Source of the DNA: Phycisphaerales bacterium
Lineage (GTDB): Bacteria; Planctomycetota; Phycisphaerae; Tepidisphaerales; Tepidisphaeraceae
Direction of reading: 5' to 3'
NCBI GenBank assembly: GCA_028291615.1
Contig: JAQGHM010000313.1
Span: 1-41,356 of the forward strand
DNA: 41,356 bases
The position numbers were made by a program, and so were the translations under genes. The notes beneath the pieces were generated by a model, which saw only the letters and a program-made list of their open reading frames with translations, made no database searches and was not told the origin of the DNA. This document shows, piece by piece, positions 1 to 8,108 of the stretch; within the stretch, counting starts at the first letter, position 1; every line of letters starts with the position of its first letter.

Positions 1-99
1 CCCGCGCGAAAGGTGAGCCTGAGCCCCCATCCGCTCAATCTCCTTGACAACGCGATCGATCGCCCCGTCAGCCGCGCCGTGGTTCATCACGATGATCAA
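1..99 (-). CDS. aroF: DAHP synthase, N-terminal fragment (cut by window edge)
   Basis: Only the first 33 codons are inside the window; the rest lies to the left. The translation (start IIVMNHGAADGAIDRVV, then an IERMGAQAHLSRG stretch) matches the N-terminal ferredoxin-like regulatory domain of the Thermotoga-type 3-deoxy-7-phosphoheptulonate synthase. That enzyme condenses PEP and erythrose-4-phosphate at the entry to the shikimate pathway. The start is a TTG at 99, chosen because AGGAG lies 7 bases upstream and because family members begin with this M-I-x-V-M pattern. The catalytic barrel cannot be seen, so a prephenate dehydratase-like protein carrying the same domain is a weaker alternative. 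Confidence 0.72.
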   Translation of the reverse strand, partial: MIIVMNHGAADGAIDRVVKEIERMGAQAHLSRG

Positions 100-619
100 G
101 CCAAAACTCCTGCAAACCGCCGCGCCAGCCCGCCGGGCCACCGCAGGCGATAGAATGACCGTTAGTCCAAAGCCAATAGTGCTTTAGAACCATTCGCGCA
201 GCACGCCGAATAGCGGAAAGTCCGCCATCTTAAGGAATAACCGCCTTAGAGACAAGGACCGCGGGACGTTTACGTGAATGCTGCCGGCATGGTCACCTGC
301 GGTGACCCACGCAAACGTATCGACGCTCGATTCTCCCACCCAACCACACGGTCGAGCAAGATTCGGATCGATTCCGTTTGTTTCTACTTATGCATGATGG
401 ACTTGCATCAATGGGTCGATAGCAACTGGGGTGGACAGAGTTAAGGACCGCACCACTTCCGGGTCCAGTTAACCAGTTCCCCTCCTTTCTGTCCCGTCGT
501 TCCAATCTTCACTACCCCCAGTCCCTACTGAGTCAAGCATCTCTTTTCCTCTTTCGGCTTGGGCTGCGCGCCTTCGGCCAGATCGGAGATGGTCTCGGTT
601 CATTTACACGGAGTCTCTC
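100..619. other. Intergenic region, no gene seen
   Basis: About 520 bases between the divergent aroF-like and secreted-protein genes. The only open frame (minus strand, about 293-505) has no family resemblance and no ribosome site. Both flanking genes should have promoters here, but I see no box pair good enough to call. Confidence 0.5.
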
Positions 620-2851
620 ATGAAGAATCGTACATCACGCCATCCGGCACGCAGCATCCGCTTTACGCATGACATCAACCGCGACGGCGCTCCAGCCCGT
701 CCGTCTGTTGAGGCCCTCGAGTCCCGGCAGTTCCTCTCCGCCGTTTCGGCTTCGGTCGATCACGGAACCTTGAAGATCCAGGGCAACAGCACTGCCAACG
801 TCTTCGTCGTCGATCAAACCGGCCTCAATGCTGACCAGGTCCGCATCTCCGGCGTCAACGGCACCACCGTCAACCGACACGCGGCTTCCGTCGTGCTCAG
901 CGGCGTAACGCGCGGCGCCCTTATCAGCATGTCCAACGCCGACGATAGCGTCACCCTGCAAAACGCCAGCCTTCCCGGCAACGTGACGATCGACATCCAC
1001 GGCGGCGCCAACATGCTCACGCTCGACAACGTCCAGGTCGCGGGAAACCTCAACGTTCAAAATGATTCAAAACACAGCGCCACCTTCCTCACCGATACCA
1101 CCGTTGCAAGGAACCTGTCGATCGGAGACGGCAACGGCGGACAGAACGTCACCCTCGCAAACGTCGCCGTCGGACGCGAAACCCTGATCTACACCGGTGA
1201 CCGCTCCACCGCCCTGACCATCGACGACTCCATCTTCGACGGCGTCGTTCGCATCGTCACCGGCGCCGGCGCAGACGCCGTCCAGATCGACTCCAACGGC
1301 GCCGCCCAAGGCCCGACCACCGTCTTCCACTCCCCCGTTTGGATCTCGCTCAGCTCGGGCAACGATACGCTCCAACTTGGCGTTCTTGGCGAAACCGGCA
1401 ACCACGCCGAATTCTTCAGCAGGGTACATCTCCGCGGCGGCGCGGGTTACGACACCATCCGCAACTTCGACGCCAGCACGCACGACACGCGATCCTGGAT
1501 CTCCCACTTCGAATCCAACACCCTGACCTCAGACACCATCGCCCCCACCGTCCTCGCGTCCGACCCCTCGGATACTGAAAGAGGCGTCGCTCGAAACAAA
1601 AAGATCACCGCAACCTTCAGCGAAGCCATGGACCCCGCGACCATCATTGCCGCCAACGTAACGGTGACGTCGCGCCTTTCCCGAAACAAACCCGCCCTTG
1701 CCGTCGCCGGCGTTGTGACCTACCTCGGCACGACGATGACCTTCACGCCCACCAACCCCCTCGCGGCGGATGCCACCTTCACCCTGACCATCACCACCGG
1801 AGCCCACGACGTGGCCGCCAACGCGCTGGCCAACGATTTCGTCTCCACGTTCACCACCGGGTCGAGCGCTGATGCCACCGCCCCCACAGTGACCGTCATC
1901 AACCCGACCAATCTCAAGACTAACGTCCCCATCAATAAGGTCGTCGGCGCTACCTTCAGCGAGTCGCTCGATGCGCTGACCGTCACCACCGCGACGTTCA
2001 AGTTGACCGGGCCAGGAAATACCCCCGTCACCGGCTCTGTGCTCTATAACGGCGCAAGCAAGACCGCGACCTTCACCCCGTCGAGCAATTTCGCCCCCAA
2101 CACCACCTACACCGCCACGGTCATCAGCGGCGTCAATGGCGTCAAGGACCTCGCCGGCAACGCGCTGGCAACCGATAAGGTCTGGACCTTTACCACCGGA
2201 ACGCAGATCGCTCAGGCGCCGATCAACCTCCGCCGCGCCGGCCCCTTCGCCGTGATGGCCACCGCTTCGATCAGTAGCACCGGCCCCACCCAGATCAACG
2301 GCGATGTCGGCCTGAACCCCGGAAGCGCCCAGGGAATCCCCCCGGCCCAGGTCCATGGCACGATCCACATTGACGATCAGGCGATCATCAATGCCCAGTC
2401 CGATCTGTTGGCCGCGTACAACGACGCCATAAGCCGATCCGTTACATCGGTAAGCCTCCCTGGCAACATGGGCGGCTTAACCTTCACGCCGGGCCTCTAC
2501 ACCAACTCCAGTTCGGTCCTCATCTCGGGCGCTGGCCCAGCCAACAACGTTACCCTCGACGCTCAGGGAGACCCCAACGCGATCTTCATCTTCAAGATGG
2601 GATCGACCCTCACCACCGGCCCCGGCGCTCAGGTGATCCTCGCCGGCGGTGCCAAGGCCGGCAATATCTTCTGGCAGGTCGGCACCTCCGCGACCCTCAA
2701 CACCACCACGATCTTCAAAGGCAACATCCTTGCCTCAGTGACGATCACGGTCAACACCGGGTCCGTGGTGGAAGGCCGCCTCCTCGGCGGCTCAAACTCC
2801 AGCGGTTCGGTGACCATTAACGCAAGCACGGTAACCGTACCCGCCGCCTGA
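620..2851 (+). CDS. Secreted Ig-like / DUF3494 (ice-binding-like) protein
   Basis: 743 residues. The N-terminus is basic and carries VEALESRQFLSA at residues 30-41, the short planctomycete motif (often LEPRxLLSA) found at the start of many large exported proteins. Residues 45-300 are a Ser/Thr/Asn-rich, beta-helix-like region with repeated N-V-x-I/L steps. Two SbsA-type Ig-like modules follow, at about 305-412 and 418-530 (each starts near D-x-x-A-P-T-V and ends with W/S-T-F-T-T-G). The last about 200 residues (from AGPFAVMATASIS) match the DUF3494 ice-binding-like fold. Known DUF3494 proteins bind ice or act as surface adhesins; here an adhesive or envelope role is inference. ATG 620 follows a GGAG. 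No membrane anchor is visible at the C-terminus. Confidence 0.85.
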   Translation: MKNRTSRHPARSIRFTHDINRDGAPARPSVEALESRQFLSAVSASVDHGTLKIQGNSTANVFVVDQTGLNADQVRISGVNGTTVNRHAASVVLSGVTRGALISMSNADDSVTLQNASLPGNVTIDIHGGANMLTLDNVQVAGNLNVQNDSKHSATFLTDTTVARNLSIGDGNGGQNVTLANVAVGRETLIYTGDRSTALTIDDSIFDGVVRIVTGAGADAVQIDSNGAAQGPTTVFHSPVWISLSSGNDTLQLGVLGETGNHAEFFSRVHLRGGAGYDTIRNFDASTHDTRSWISHFESNTLTSDTIAPTVLASDPSDTERGVARNKKITATFSEAMDPATIIAANVTVTSRLSRNKPALAVAGVVTYLGTTMTFTPTNPLAADATFTLTITTGAHDVAANALANDFVSTFTTGSSADATAPTVTVINPTNLKTNVPINKVVGATFSESLDALTVTTATFKLTGPGNTPVTGSVLYNGASKTATFTPSSNFAPNTTYTATVISGVNGVKDLAGNALATDKVWTFTTGTQIAQAPINLRRAGPFAVMATASISSTGPTQINGDVGLNPGSAQGIPPAQVHGTIHIDDQAIINAQSDLLAAYNDAISRSVTSVSLPGNMGGLTFTPGLYTNSSSVLISGAGPANNVTLDAQGDPNAIFIFKMGSTLTTGPGAQVILAGGAKAGNIFWQVGTSATLNTTTIFKGNILASVTITVNTGSVVEGRLLGGSNSSGSVTINASTVTVPAA

Positions 2852-2885
2852 GCGGCGACGCTTTAGCACGGAAGCTATTGGCATG

Positions 2886-2919
2886 TCCGGGGCGCAGCGA
2901 GCAATCGCCGCGCCCCGGA
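2886..2919 (+). terminator. Hairpin after the DUF3494 gene
   Basis: A perfect 10-bp stem, TCCGGGGCGC (2886-2895) with GCGCCCCGGA (2910-2919), and a 14-base loop, followed by TTGTCGTT. It lies 35 bases after the stop. The T-tract is weak, so this is a probable rather than certain terminator. Confidence 0.5.
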
Positions 2920-3110
2920 TTGTCGTTGGGGCAATACGAATCCCCCGCCGCAGGAGAAATCTCGTGAAATGGCGAACGTTATCACCCGCCCCCGCTGCGA
3001 TCGTCGCGTGATTCGCCTTGTCCCTTGCACTGGTGAACGATACGATCCATCCACAATTCCCGTCGTCCGCGCAGAAGTTTTTCACACACAAACGCCAAAT
3101 GGGTCATCGC

Positions 3111-4850
3111 ATGAAAACCGCGCCATCCCACCTCGCGGGCATGCCTCGAATTCGCCCCGTCACCTGGCTAAGCGTCGCTCTATTCCTCCTCGCCGGATTC
3201 GTTCCAGCAACGACCTGTCCCGCGGCCCCAAGCATCTTCGACGACGACTGGGTGCCCGCCAAGCGAGATGTCCCCACTCGCCCGGCTGAGCCCACCCCAA
3301 CGCCGCCACGCCCGCCCGATTCGACGCCGCCCGCTCCCCGCACCCCCGCCAAACCCGCCAAACCCATCGAACCCGTCCGACCGCCCACCCCCGATGCCCC
3401 GCCCGCGAAGTTCGTCCGCCACCCGGTTCCCGCCCCGTCCGACTTGGCGCGCTCGCGGGCCCAACTCCGCGATCTCTTCGCCCCCCAGATGGCCGATCGC
3501 ACGATCACCGGCCGCAGGACCTTGGCCAGGACGCTCCTCGATGCCGTCGCCCACACCGCCGACAACCCGGTGGATCAATACGCGCTCCTTGGCGGCGCGA
3601 TCAATGCCGCAAAAGACGGCGCGGATGTCCGCATCTGTTTCAAAGCCGCCGACCTCCTTGCCGCGACGTTCGAGGTCGATGGCCTGGCGACCAAGACGAA
3701 GGCGACCCTGACCATGCCCCTGCGCGCCGACTCCCCCATGAACACCACCGAGAACGCGCGGGCGGCGCTCGAACTGCTCGATACCCTCATCGCCGCAGAA
3801 GATTTCGTCTCGGCCACGAAACTATCCGCAATACTCAAGCCGATCGCCTCGACCGACCCGGCGGTTGCCGACCTGATCCAGCGGCGCACCAAGGACATCG
3901 AGATGCTTCGCGCACAACGCGACCGCGTGGCGCCGCACCTGGAAAAGCTGAAAACCATGCCCGACGACCCAGCCGCAAATCTCGTTGTCGGCACGTACTA
4001 CTGTTTCACCAGGGGGGCATGGGCCCAGGGTTTGCCGATGCTCGCCAAGAGTTCCGACGCCGACCTCAAGAAACTGGCCCTTGAGGAACTATCCGGCTCG
4101 AAAACCCCAGCCGATGCCGAGCGACTCGGCGACGCCTGGTGGAAAGTCGGCGAACGCCAGGCGGAAACCATCCGCGTGAAAACCTGGCAGCACGCCGCCG
4201 CCTTCTACCGTCGCGCCCTCGACTCATCAACCGGACTTCGCAGGGTCCTGCTCGAAAAGCGCATTGCCCAGGCCCCACCGCCGGATGAACCCGGCAAGGT
4301 CAATTTGCTCGCCCTGTTTGACCCCGCGAAGGACACGCTGAGCGGGGTCGCCAAGTTGGAGAACGGCGCGCTCAGCGCCGGCTCATCCAAAAAACTCCGC
4401 ATCGAATTCCCCTACAGCCCCCCACCGGAATACGATTATTCCGTCGTCCTGCGCGCCACCGATTCAGGCGAGTTCCTACAGATTCTCACGGCCGACGGCC
4501 ATCCGTTCTCATGGCGCGTGGGCGCCTTCGACGGACAGTGGAGCTATTTCGAAGTGCTCGACGGCGGCAGGTACGGCCGCTTCGGCGACAAATTCGCCAA
4601 AAACAAATGGATGACCGCAGGCGAGCGCTACACCTGGACCGTCAAAGTCCGCCGCGACGGCGTCGAAGCATTTCTAAATGATAAACTGGCGACCAAGCAC
4701 AAAACCGACTATCGCGACGTAAGCCTGCTGACCGAGCTCAAGCTAAGCCGACCCGATATCATCGGCCTGCAATGCGTACCCGAAGTCGAGATCGAATCCG
4801 CGACCATCACAGAAGTCACCGGCCAAGGCCATGTGCTTCGCGCTAAATAA
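3111..4850 (+). CDS. Secreted protein with LamG/DUF1080-like C-terminal domain
   Basis: 579 residues from the ATG at 3111. That start puts a signal peptide (charged start, hydrophobic WLSVALFLLAGFV, then Ala-rich cleavage region) at residues 1-38; the in-frame ATG at 3099 and the codon at 3018 add only non-signal residues. Residues about 45-110 are a Pro-rich linker (many TPxPP/PAKP). The middle (about 115-400) is alpha-helical, ending near AAAFYRRALDSS, and looks TPR-like. Residues about 405-575 form a beta-sandwich-like domain (LLALFDP..., SYFEVLDGGRYG, GERYTWTVKVRRDGVEAFLND) that resembles the concanavalin-like DUF1080/LamG domains abundant in planctomycetes. No catalytic residues are recognised; a role in binding envelope or extracellular glycans is a guess. 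Confidence 0.75.
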   Translation: MKTAPSHLAGMPRIRPVTWLSVALFLLAGFVPATTCPAAPSIFDDDWVPAKRDVPTRPAEPTPTPPRPPDSTPPAPRTPAKPAKPIEPVRPPTPDAPPAKFVRHPVPAPSDLARSRAQLRDLFAPQMADRTITGRRTLARTLLDAVAHTADNPVDQYALLGGAINAAKDGADVRICFKAADLLAATFEVDGLATKTKATLTMPLRADSPMNTTENARAALELLDTLIAAEDFVSATKLSAILKPIASTDPAVADLIQRRTKDIEMLRAQRDRVAPHLEKLKTMPDDPAANLVVGTYYCFTRGAWAQGLPMLAKSSDADLKKLALEELSGSKTPADAERLGDAWWKVGERQAETIRVKTWQHAAAFYRRALDSSTGLRRVLLEKRIAQAPPPDEPGKVNLLALFDPAKDTLSGVAKLENGALSAGSSKKLRIEFPYSPPPEYDYSVVLRATDSGEFLQILTADGHPFSWRVGAFDGQWSYFEVLDGGRYGRFGDKFAKNKWMTAGERYTWTVKVRRDGVEAFLNDKLATKHKTDYRDVSLLTELKLSRPDIIGLQCVPEVEIESATITEVTGQGHVLRAK

Positions 4851-5260
4851 GACACCCGCCGAAACAGCATCAACCGGGCTCCCAGGGATTATCAAACATC
4901 CCCCACGTTTAGCCGGCCCGCTCGCGGGCCGTGTCCAGAGGCATCCTCCGTCACAACACCCAACGTCTCCCCGCGCACCCCCCCGAACTCGAAAAATAAA
5001 AAAATCTTTCCCCATTCCCCGCCAAAAAAACAACATTCCACCCCCACTGCTGCGCCATCGAGGTCCCAGCCGCGCACCACCGCATGCAATAGGGAGGACA
5101 AATTATGCGCTTCGACAATCCATCCCGCCTCGCCCCGTCCCCGCGCCACTGCCACGCCGCGCCACAAAAACCCACACCGCGCCACAATCCCGCGCGCCGG
5201 CGCAAAACGAAGCCACCGCAACCTCTCCACTCCCGCCAACCGTCCCGTATAATCCCCCAA
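4851..5260. other. Intergenic region upstream of hemB
   Basis: Holds a 6-bp hairpin GGCCCG/CGGGCC (4915-4930) without a T-tract, two A-rich stretches (about 4993-5035), and a strong-looking Shine-Dalgarno (GGGAGGA, about 5092-5098) in front of an ATG at 5105 that is in frame with hemB. Translation from 5105 would add 52 Pro/Arg-rich residues with no family resemblance. I therefore treat it as non-coding or, at most, an upstream extension. Confidence 0.5.
5248..5253 (+). promoter_or_regulatory. -10 box for a leaderless hemB start
   Basis: TATAAT, a perfect sigma70-type -10 hexamer, ends 7 bases before the hemB ATG at 5261. Transcription would start at or next to the ATG, giving a leaderless mRNA. 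No convincing -35 hexamer is seen. Confidence 0.5.
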
Positions 5261-6259
5261 ATGCCCGACCCCCTCGACCTCCCCATCCGCCCGCGCCGCC
5301 TTCGCCTCCGACCCGACGTCCGCGCCATGCTCCAGCAAGTCACCCTCCGCCGCAGCGACTTCATCGTGCCACTCTTCGTCACCGAAGGCTCAGGCGTCCG
5401 CAAGGAAGTCGCCTCCATGCCCGGCGTCTTCCAGATGTCCGTAGACGTCGCGTCGGCGTGGCTCGCGCGCCGCGCCGAAGAAGGCTTCAAATCCTACCTG
5501 GCATTCGGCGTCATTGAACGCGGCAAAAAAGATCCCGCCGGCTCTGCCGCCCTTGATGCCGACAACGTCGTCTGCCGCCTCCTCCGTGAGGTCAGCCGCC
5601 AGCAGATCCCCATGGCCGGCAACACCGATCTCTGCTTTTGCGAATACACCAGCCACGGCCATTGAGGCCCCCTCACCGCCGACGGCCAGACGGTGAAGAA
5701 CGACGAAACCGTCGCCGCACTCGTCACCCAAGCCGTCAATCATGCCCGCGCCGGCGCAGCGATCATCGCTCCCAGCGGCATGATGGACGGCACGATCGCC
5801 GCCCTCCGCCGCGGCCTCGACGTCGCCGGATTTCCCGATGTCGCGCTCCTCGCCTACGCCGTCAAATACGCCAGCGCCTTCTACGGCCCCTTCCGCGACG
5901 CCGCCGACTCCGCCCCGACGCACGGTGATCGCAAGTCCTACCAGATGGACCCCGCGCGCGGCATCGACGAGGCCCTCCTCGAAGCCCGTCTCGACGTCGA
6001 ACAAGGGGCCGACCTGCTCATGGTCAAACCCGCCGCCGCCTACCTCGACGTCATCGGGGCCTGCAAAAAGGCCTTCAACCTGCCGATGGTCGCCTATCAG
6101 GTAAGCGGCGAATACGCGATGATCGAAGCTGCCGCCCAACGAGGCTGGATTGACCGTGACCGCCTCCTGCTCGAATCGCTGATCGCGATCAAGCGCGCCG
6201 GGGCAGACCTCATCATCAGCTACTACGCCGAAGCGCTCGCCAGGCTATTACCGGCCTGA
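5261..6259 (+). CDS. hemB: Delta-aminolevulinic acid dehydratase with in-frame TGA at a zinc-ligand Cys position
   Basis: Porphobilinogen synthase condenses two 5-aminolevulinate molecules in tetrapyrrole synthesis. From ATG 5261 the frame runs 332 codons, the usual family length, to a TGA at 6257-6259. It is broken only by an in-frame TGA at 5663-5665, codon 135. The surrounding residues are [12 protein letters not shown][TGA]-GPL. Zinc-type HemB has CxC...HGHCG here, so the TGA replaces the third metal-ligand cysteine. Everything after it stays in frame and conserved, including both active-site lysine regions ([16 protein letters not shown] and LMVKPA) and the C-terminal SGEYAMI segment. 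This could be selenocysteine, readthrough, a recent nonsense mutation or a base-call error (TGC to TGA). Other genes here end in TGA, so code reassignment is unlikely. The 3' end overlaps the convergent HD-GYP gene by 37 bases. Confidence 0.9.
5673..5696 (+). promoter_or_regulatory. Stem-loop just downstream of the hemB internal TGA (possible bSECIS)
   Basis: TCACCG (5673-5678) pairs perfectly with CGGTGA (5691-5696) around a 12-base loop containing G residues; the loop starts 13 bases after the TGA. Bacterial selenocysteine insertion elements sit in this position, but the stem is short and such stems arise easily in GC-rich coding DNA. Confidence 0.25.
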
Positions 6260-7458
6260 GCCGTCTTTCGCGCCGCCGCCGGAGCAGGCGGCGGTGGCGG
6301 GATCATCTCGCGGGCGCTAACGCCAGCGACCTTGTCGATCTCCAACCCTTTTTCCAGCGTGAGGTCAATCGTAGTGGCGGAAAGCGTGAATGGATCGCGG
6401 CTCTCGATCCGCTTGACCAGCGGATGGTAAGGCCGGTCCGGACGAAGCCCGACGGTGACGGCGTCGGTGCCATCCGTAAGCGTCACGCGCACGCCCGGGG
6501 GGAACGGAGGGATCATCGAGGGGACGATCTTCATGATCTCCGGATCAAGCCAGTCCGCGTAGCGGGTGCGCATCAGATGAAGGATCTCAATGTTCGGCCG
6601 CCGCTGCCCCTCCGCGCCCAGGGTCAGGCGATCATAGAGGTCGGCGATCGCGAGGATGCGCGCGAACACGTGAATTCGCTGCCCGGCGTTGCGCGGCTCC
6701 TCGCCGGGCTTGGCAGGACTGGTCGGAAAGCCGCTGCCGTCGTAGTGCTGATGGTGGTGGAGGACGGCGGCGGCGGCGGTGGCTTCCACACCGCCCTTGA
6801 TCATGTCGTATCCGCGCTGAGGGTGGGTCGCCCATTCGTCGAGGTGTTCGAGCTCCTCCGGGATCGCGATGCGCGAGAACTTGCGCAGCTCCGGCGGAAG
6901 GCCGGCGGTGCCCACGTCGTGAAGCATCCCGGCAACCCCAAGGTTGATCACCTCTCGCGCATGCTCAGGCGACAGCCGCGCGCGCTGACGGATCAGGTAC
7001 TGCTCGAGGCGGATACCGAGCATGAGCGACAGGTGCGCCACGGCCGTCGCGTGGGCGACGGCGCTGGCGCCGAGCTTGCCGCTCAACTGATCGATGTAGA
7101 TCGCGTTCTGCCCCTGCTGCATGAGCGTGAGGACCAGCTCGCGCGTCGAAGCGTAGTAGTCAGGGAACGTGACCGTCGGCTGCGCGGTCTTCTGCACGGC
7201 GGCGATCGTGTCGCGGATCTGCGCATACACCTGCTGGCGCGCCGGACTGAGATTGGCGGCCATGTGCCGGTCGAGGTCCTCGAGCCCGGGATAGTCGACG
7301 TAAATCTGCTCGATCCCCATCTCGCGCAGGCGGCCGATGATCTCCGCTCGCAGGTCAAAGCCCGCGCGGAGCAGGTCCTGGTCGGGGTGCTCGGGGTGAG
7401 TTACCGTGACCGCGAGCTTCATGCCCGGGCACGCTTCGTCTAAGGTTACGATTAGCAA
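6223..7458 (-). CDS. HD-GYP domain protein (cyclic-di-GMP phosphodiesterase-like)
   Basis: Metal-dependent HD-GYP proteins usually hydrolyse cyclic di-GMP. An N-terminal region of about 130 residues begins with a typical [16 protein letters not shown] strand and resembles the variable domain that precedes HD-GYP. The HD core then shows [11 protein letters not shown], a further His in [22 protein letters not shown] (canonical HHExxDGxGYP, here with Phe for Tyr) and [14 protein letters not shown]. The C-terminus ends in a Pro/Ala-rich tail. I prefer the TTG start at 7458 because AGGAGGAGG lies just upstream on this strand. The longer frame from 7542 would begin back-to-back with the divergent phosphatase gene. 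The 3' end overlaps hemB by 37 bases in convergent orientation. The Tyr-to-Phe change in GYP is conservative, so activity remains plausible. Confidence 0.85.
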   Translation of the reverse strand: MLIVTLDEACPGMKLAVTVTHPEHPDQDLLRAGFDLRAEIIGRLREMGIEQIYVDYPGLEDLDRHMAANLSPARQQVYAQIRDTIAAVQKTAQPTVTFPDYYASTRELVLTLMQQGQNAIYIDQLSGKLGASAVAHATAVAHLSLMLGIRLEQYLIRQRARLSPEHAREVINLGVAGMLHDVGTAGLPPELRKFSRIAIPEELEHLDEWATHPQRGYDMIKGGVEATAAAAVLHHHQHYDGSGFPTSPAKPGEEPRNAGQRIHVFARILAIADLYDRLTLGAEGQRRPNIEILHLMRTRYADWLDPEIMKIVPSMIPPFPPGVRVTLTDGTDAVTVGLRPDRPYHPLVKRIESRDPFTLSATTIDLTLEKGLEIDKVAGVSAREMIPPPPPAPAAARKTAQAGNSLASASA

Positions 7459-7526
7459 GGCTTCCTCCTCCTGGTCAGCTATGACATGCGATATGGAGTG
7501 AGGCGGTGCAATATGCGTTTTAAGCC

Positions 7527-7532
7527 GATAAT
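7527..7532 (+). promoter_or_regulatory. -10-like box for the histidine phosphatase gene
   Basis: GATAAT ends 9 bases before the ATG at 7542, which suggests a near-leaderless transcript. No clear -35 is seen. Confidence 0.35.
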
Positions 7533-7541
7533 GTAGGTCCA

Positions 7542-8105
7542 ATGCGTCATTTGATTCTTGTGAAGCACGCCCGGCCGCAGATCGATCCGTCCATCAGTTC
7601 CGAAGAATGGGCGCTGGGGCCCGATGGCCGCGCGGGTGCCGCGCAATTGGTGGAGCGGTTGCGGCGTTACCAGTTTACGAAGCTGTTCTGCAGCTCGGAA
7701 CCAAAGGCGGCGCAGACGGCGGAGGTTATCGGACAGGCGCTGGGCAGGCCGGTCGAGCAGGGCAATGACCTCTTCGAGCACGATCGCCGCGACGTGCCGC
7801 ACATGGAGACGCGCGAGTTCATCTCGCTGGTGGCACTGCTGTTTAAGGAGCCGGACCGGCTGGTGCTGGGGAACGAGACGGCGGACGAGGCTTACCAGCG
7901 GTTCGCCGATGCGGTGGACGACTTGATCGAGAAGGAGCAGCAGGGGGACGTCGCGGTGGTGACGCATGGGACGGTGATCTCGCTCTTTGCCCAGCGGCGG
8001 GCGCGGCAGGAGCCGTTCGCGCTTTGGCGGCGGATGGGGTTGCCGTCGTTTATCGTGCTCGAGATTCCGAGTTGGCGGTTGGTGGAGGTGTGCGAGCGGG
8101 CCTGA
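7542..8105 (+). CDS. Histidine phosphatase family protein (SixA/phosphoglycerate-mutase fold)
   Basis: 187 residues. The N-terminal strand is HLILVKHARP: the catalytic His is residue 9, but the usual Arg of the LVRHG motif is Lys (LVKHA). The second half carries VVTHGTVISL, the second active-site His. CSSEPKAAQTAEVIG, where most members have a C/S-S-P-x-x-R-x-x-x-T-A motif, also lacks the Arg, having Lys instead. The fold is confident. The double Arg-to-Lys change at phosphate-binding positions makes the substrate uncertain; it could be a phosphohistidine or sugar-phosphate phosphatase. It is divergent from the HD-GYP gene, and the 3' end meets the convergent TPR gene 3 bases later. Confidence 0.82.
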   Translation: MRHLILVKHARPQIDPSISSEEWALGPDGRAGAAQLVERLRRYQFTKLFCSSEPKAAQTAEVIGQALGRPVEQGNDLFEHDRRDVPHMETREFISLVALLFKEPDRLVLGNETADEAYQRFADAVDDLIEKEQQGDVAVVTHGTVISLFAQRRARQEPFALWRRMGLPSFIVLEIPSWRLVEVCERA

Positions 8106-8108
8106 TGG

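Noticed and set aside
5105..5260. N-terminal extension of HemB from ATG 5105
   Set aside because: The Shine-Dalgarno is good, but the 52 added residues are low-complexity and unlike HemB, and the TATAAT box lies inside the extension.
5663..5665. TGA reassigned as a sense codon throughout the genome
   Set aside because: hemB itself and many neighbours (the DUF3494 gene, biuH, mlaF and others) end in TGA at normal lengths, and no other gene shows an internal TGA.
6424..7443. 339-codon plus-strand open frame
   Set aside because: It is the antisense shadow of the HD-GYP gene, an effect of high GC at third positions.
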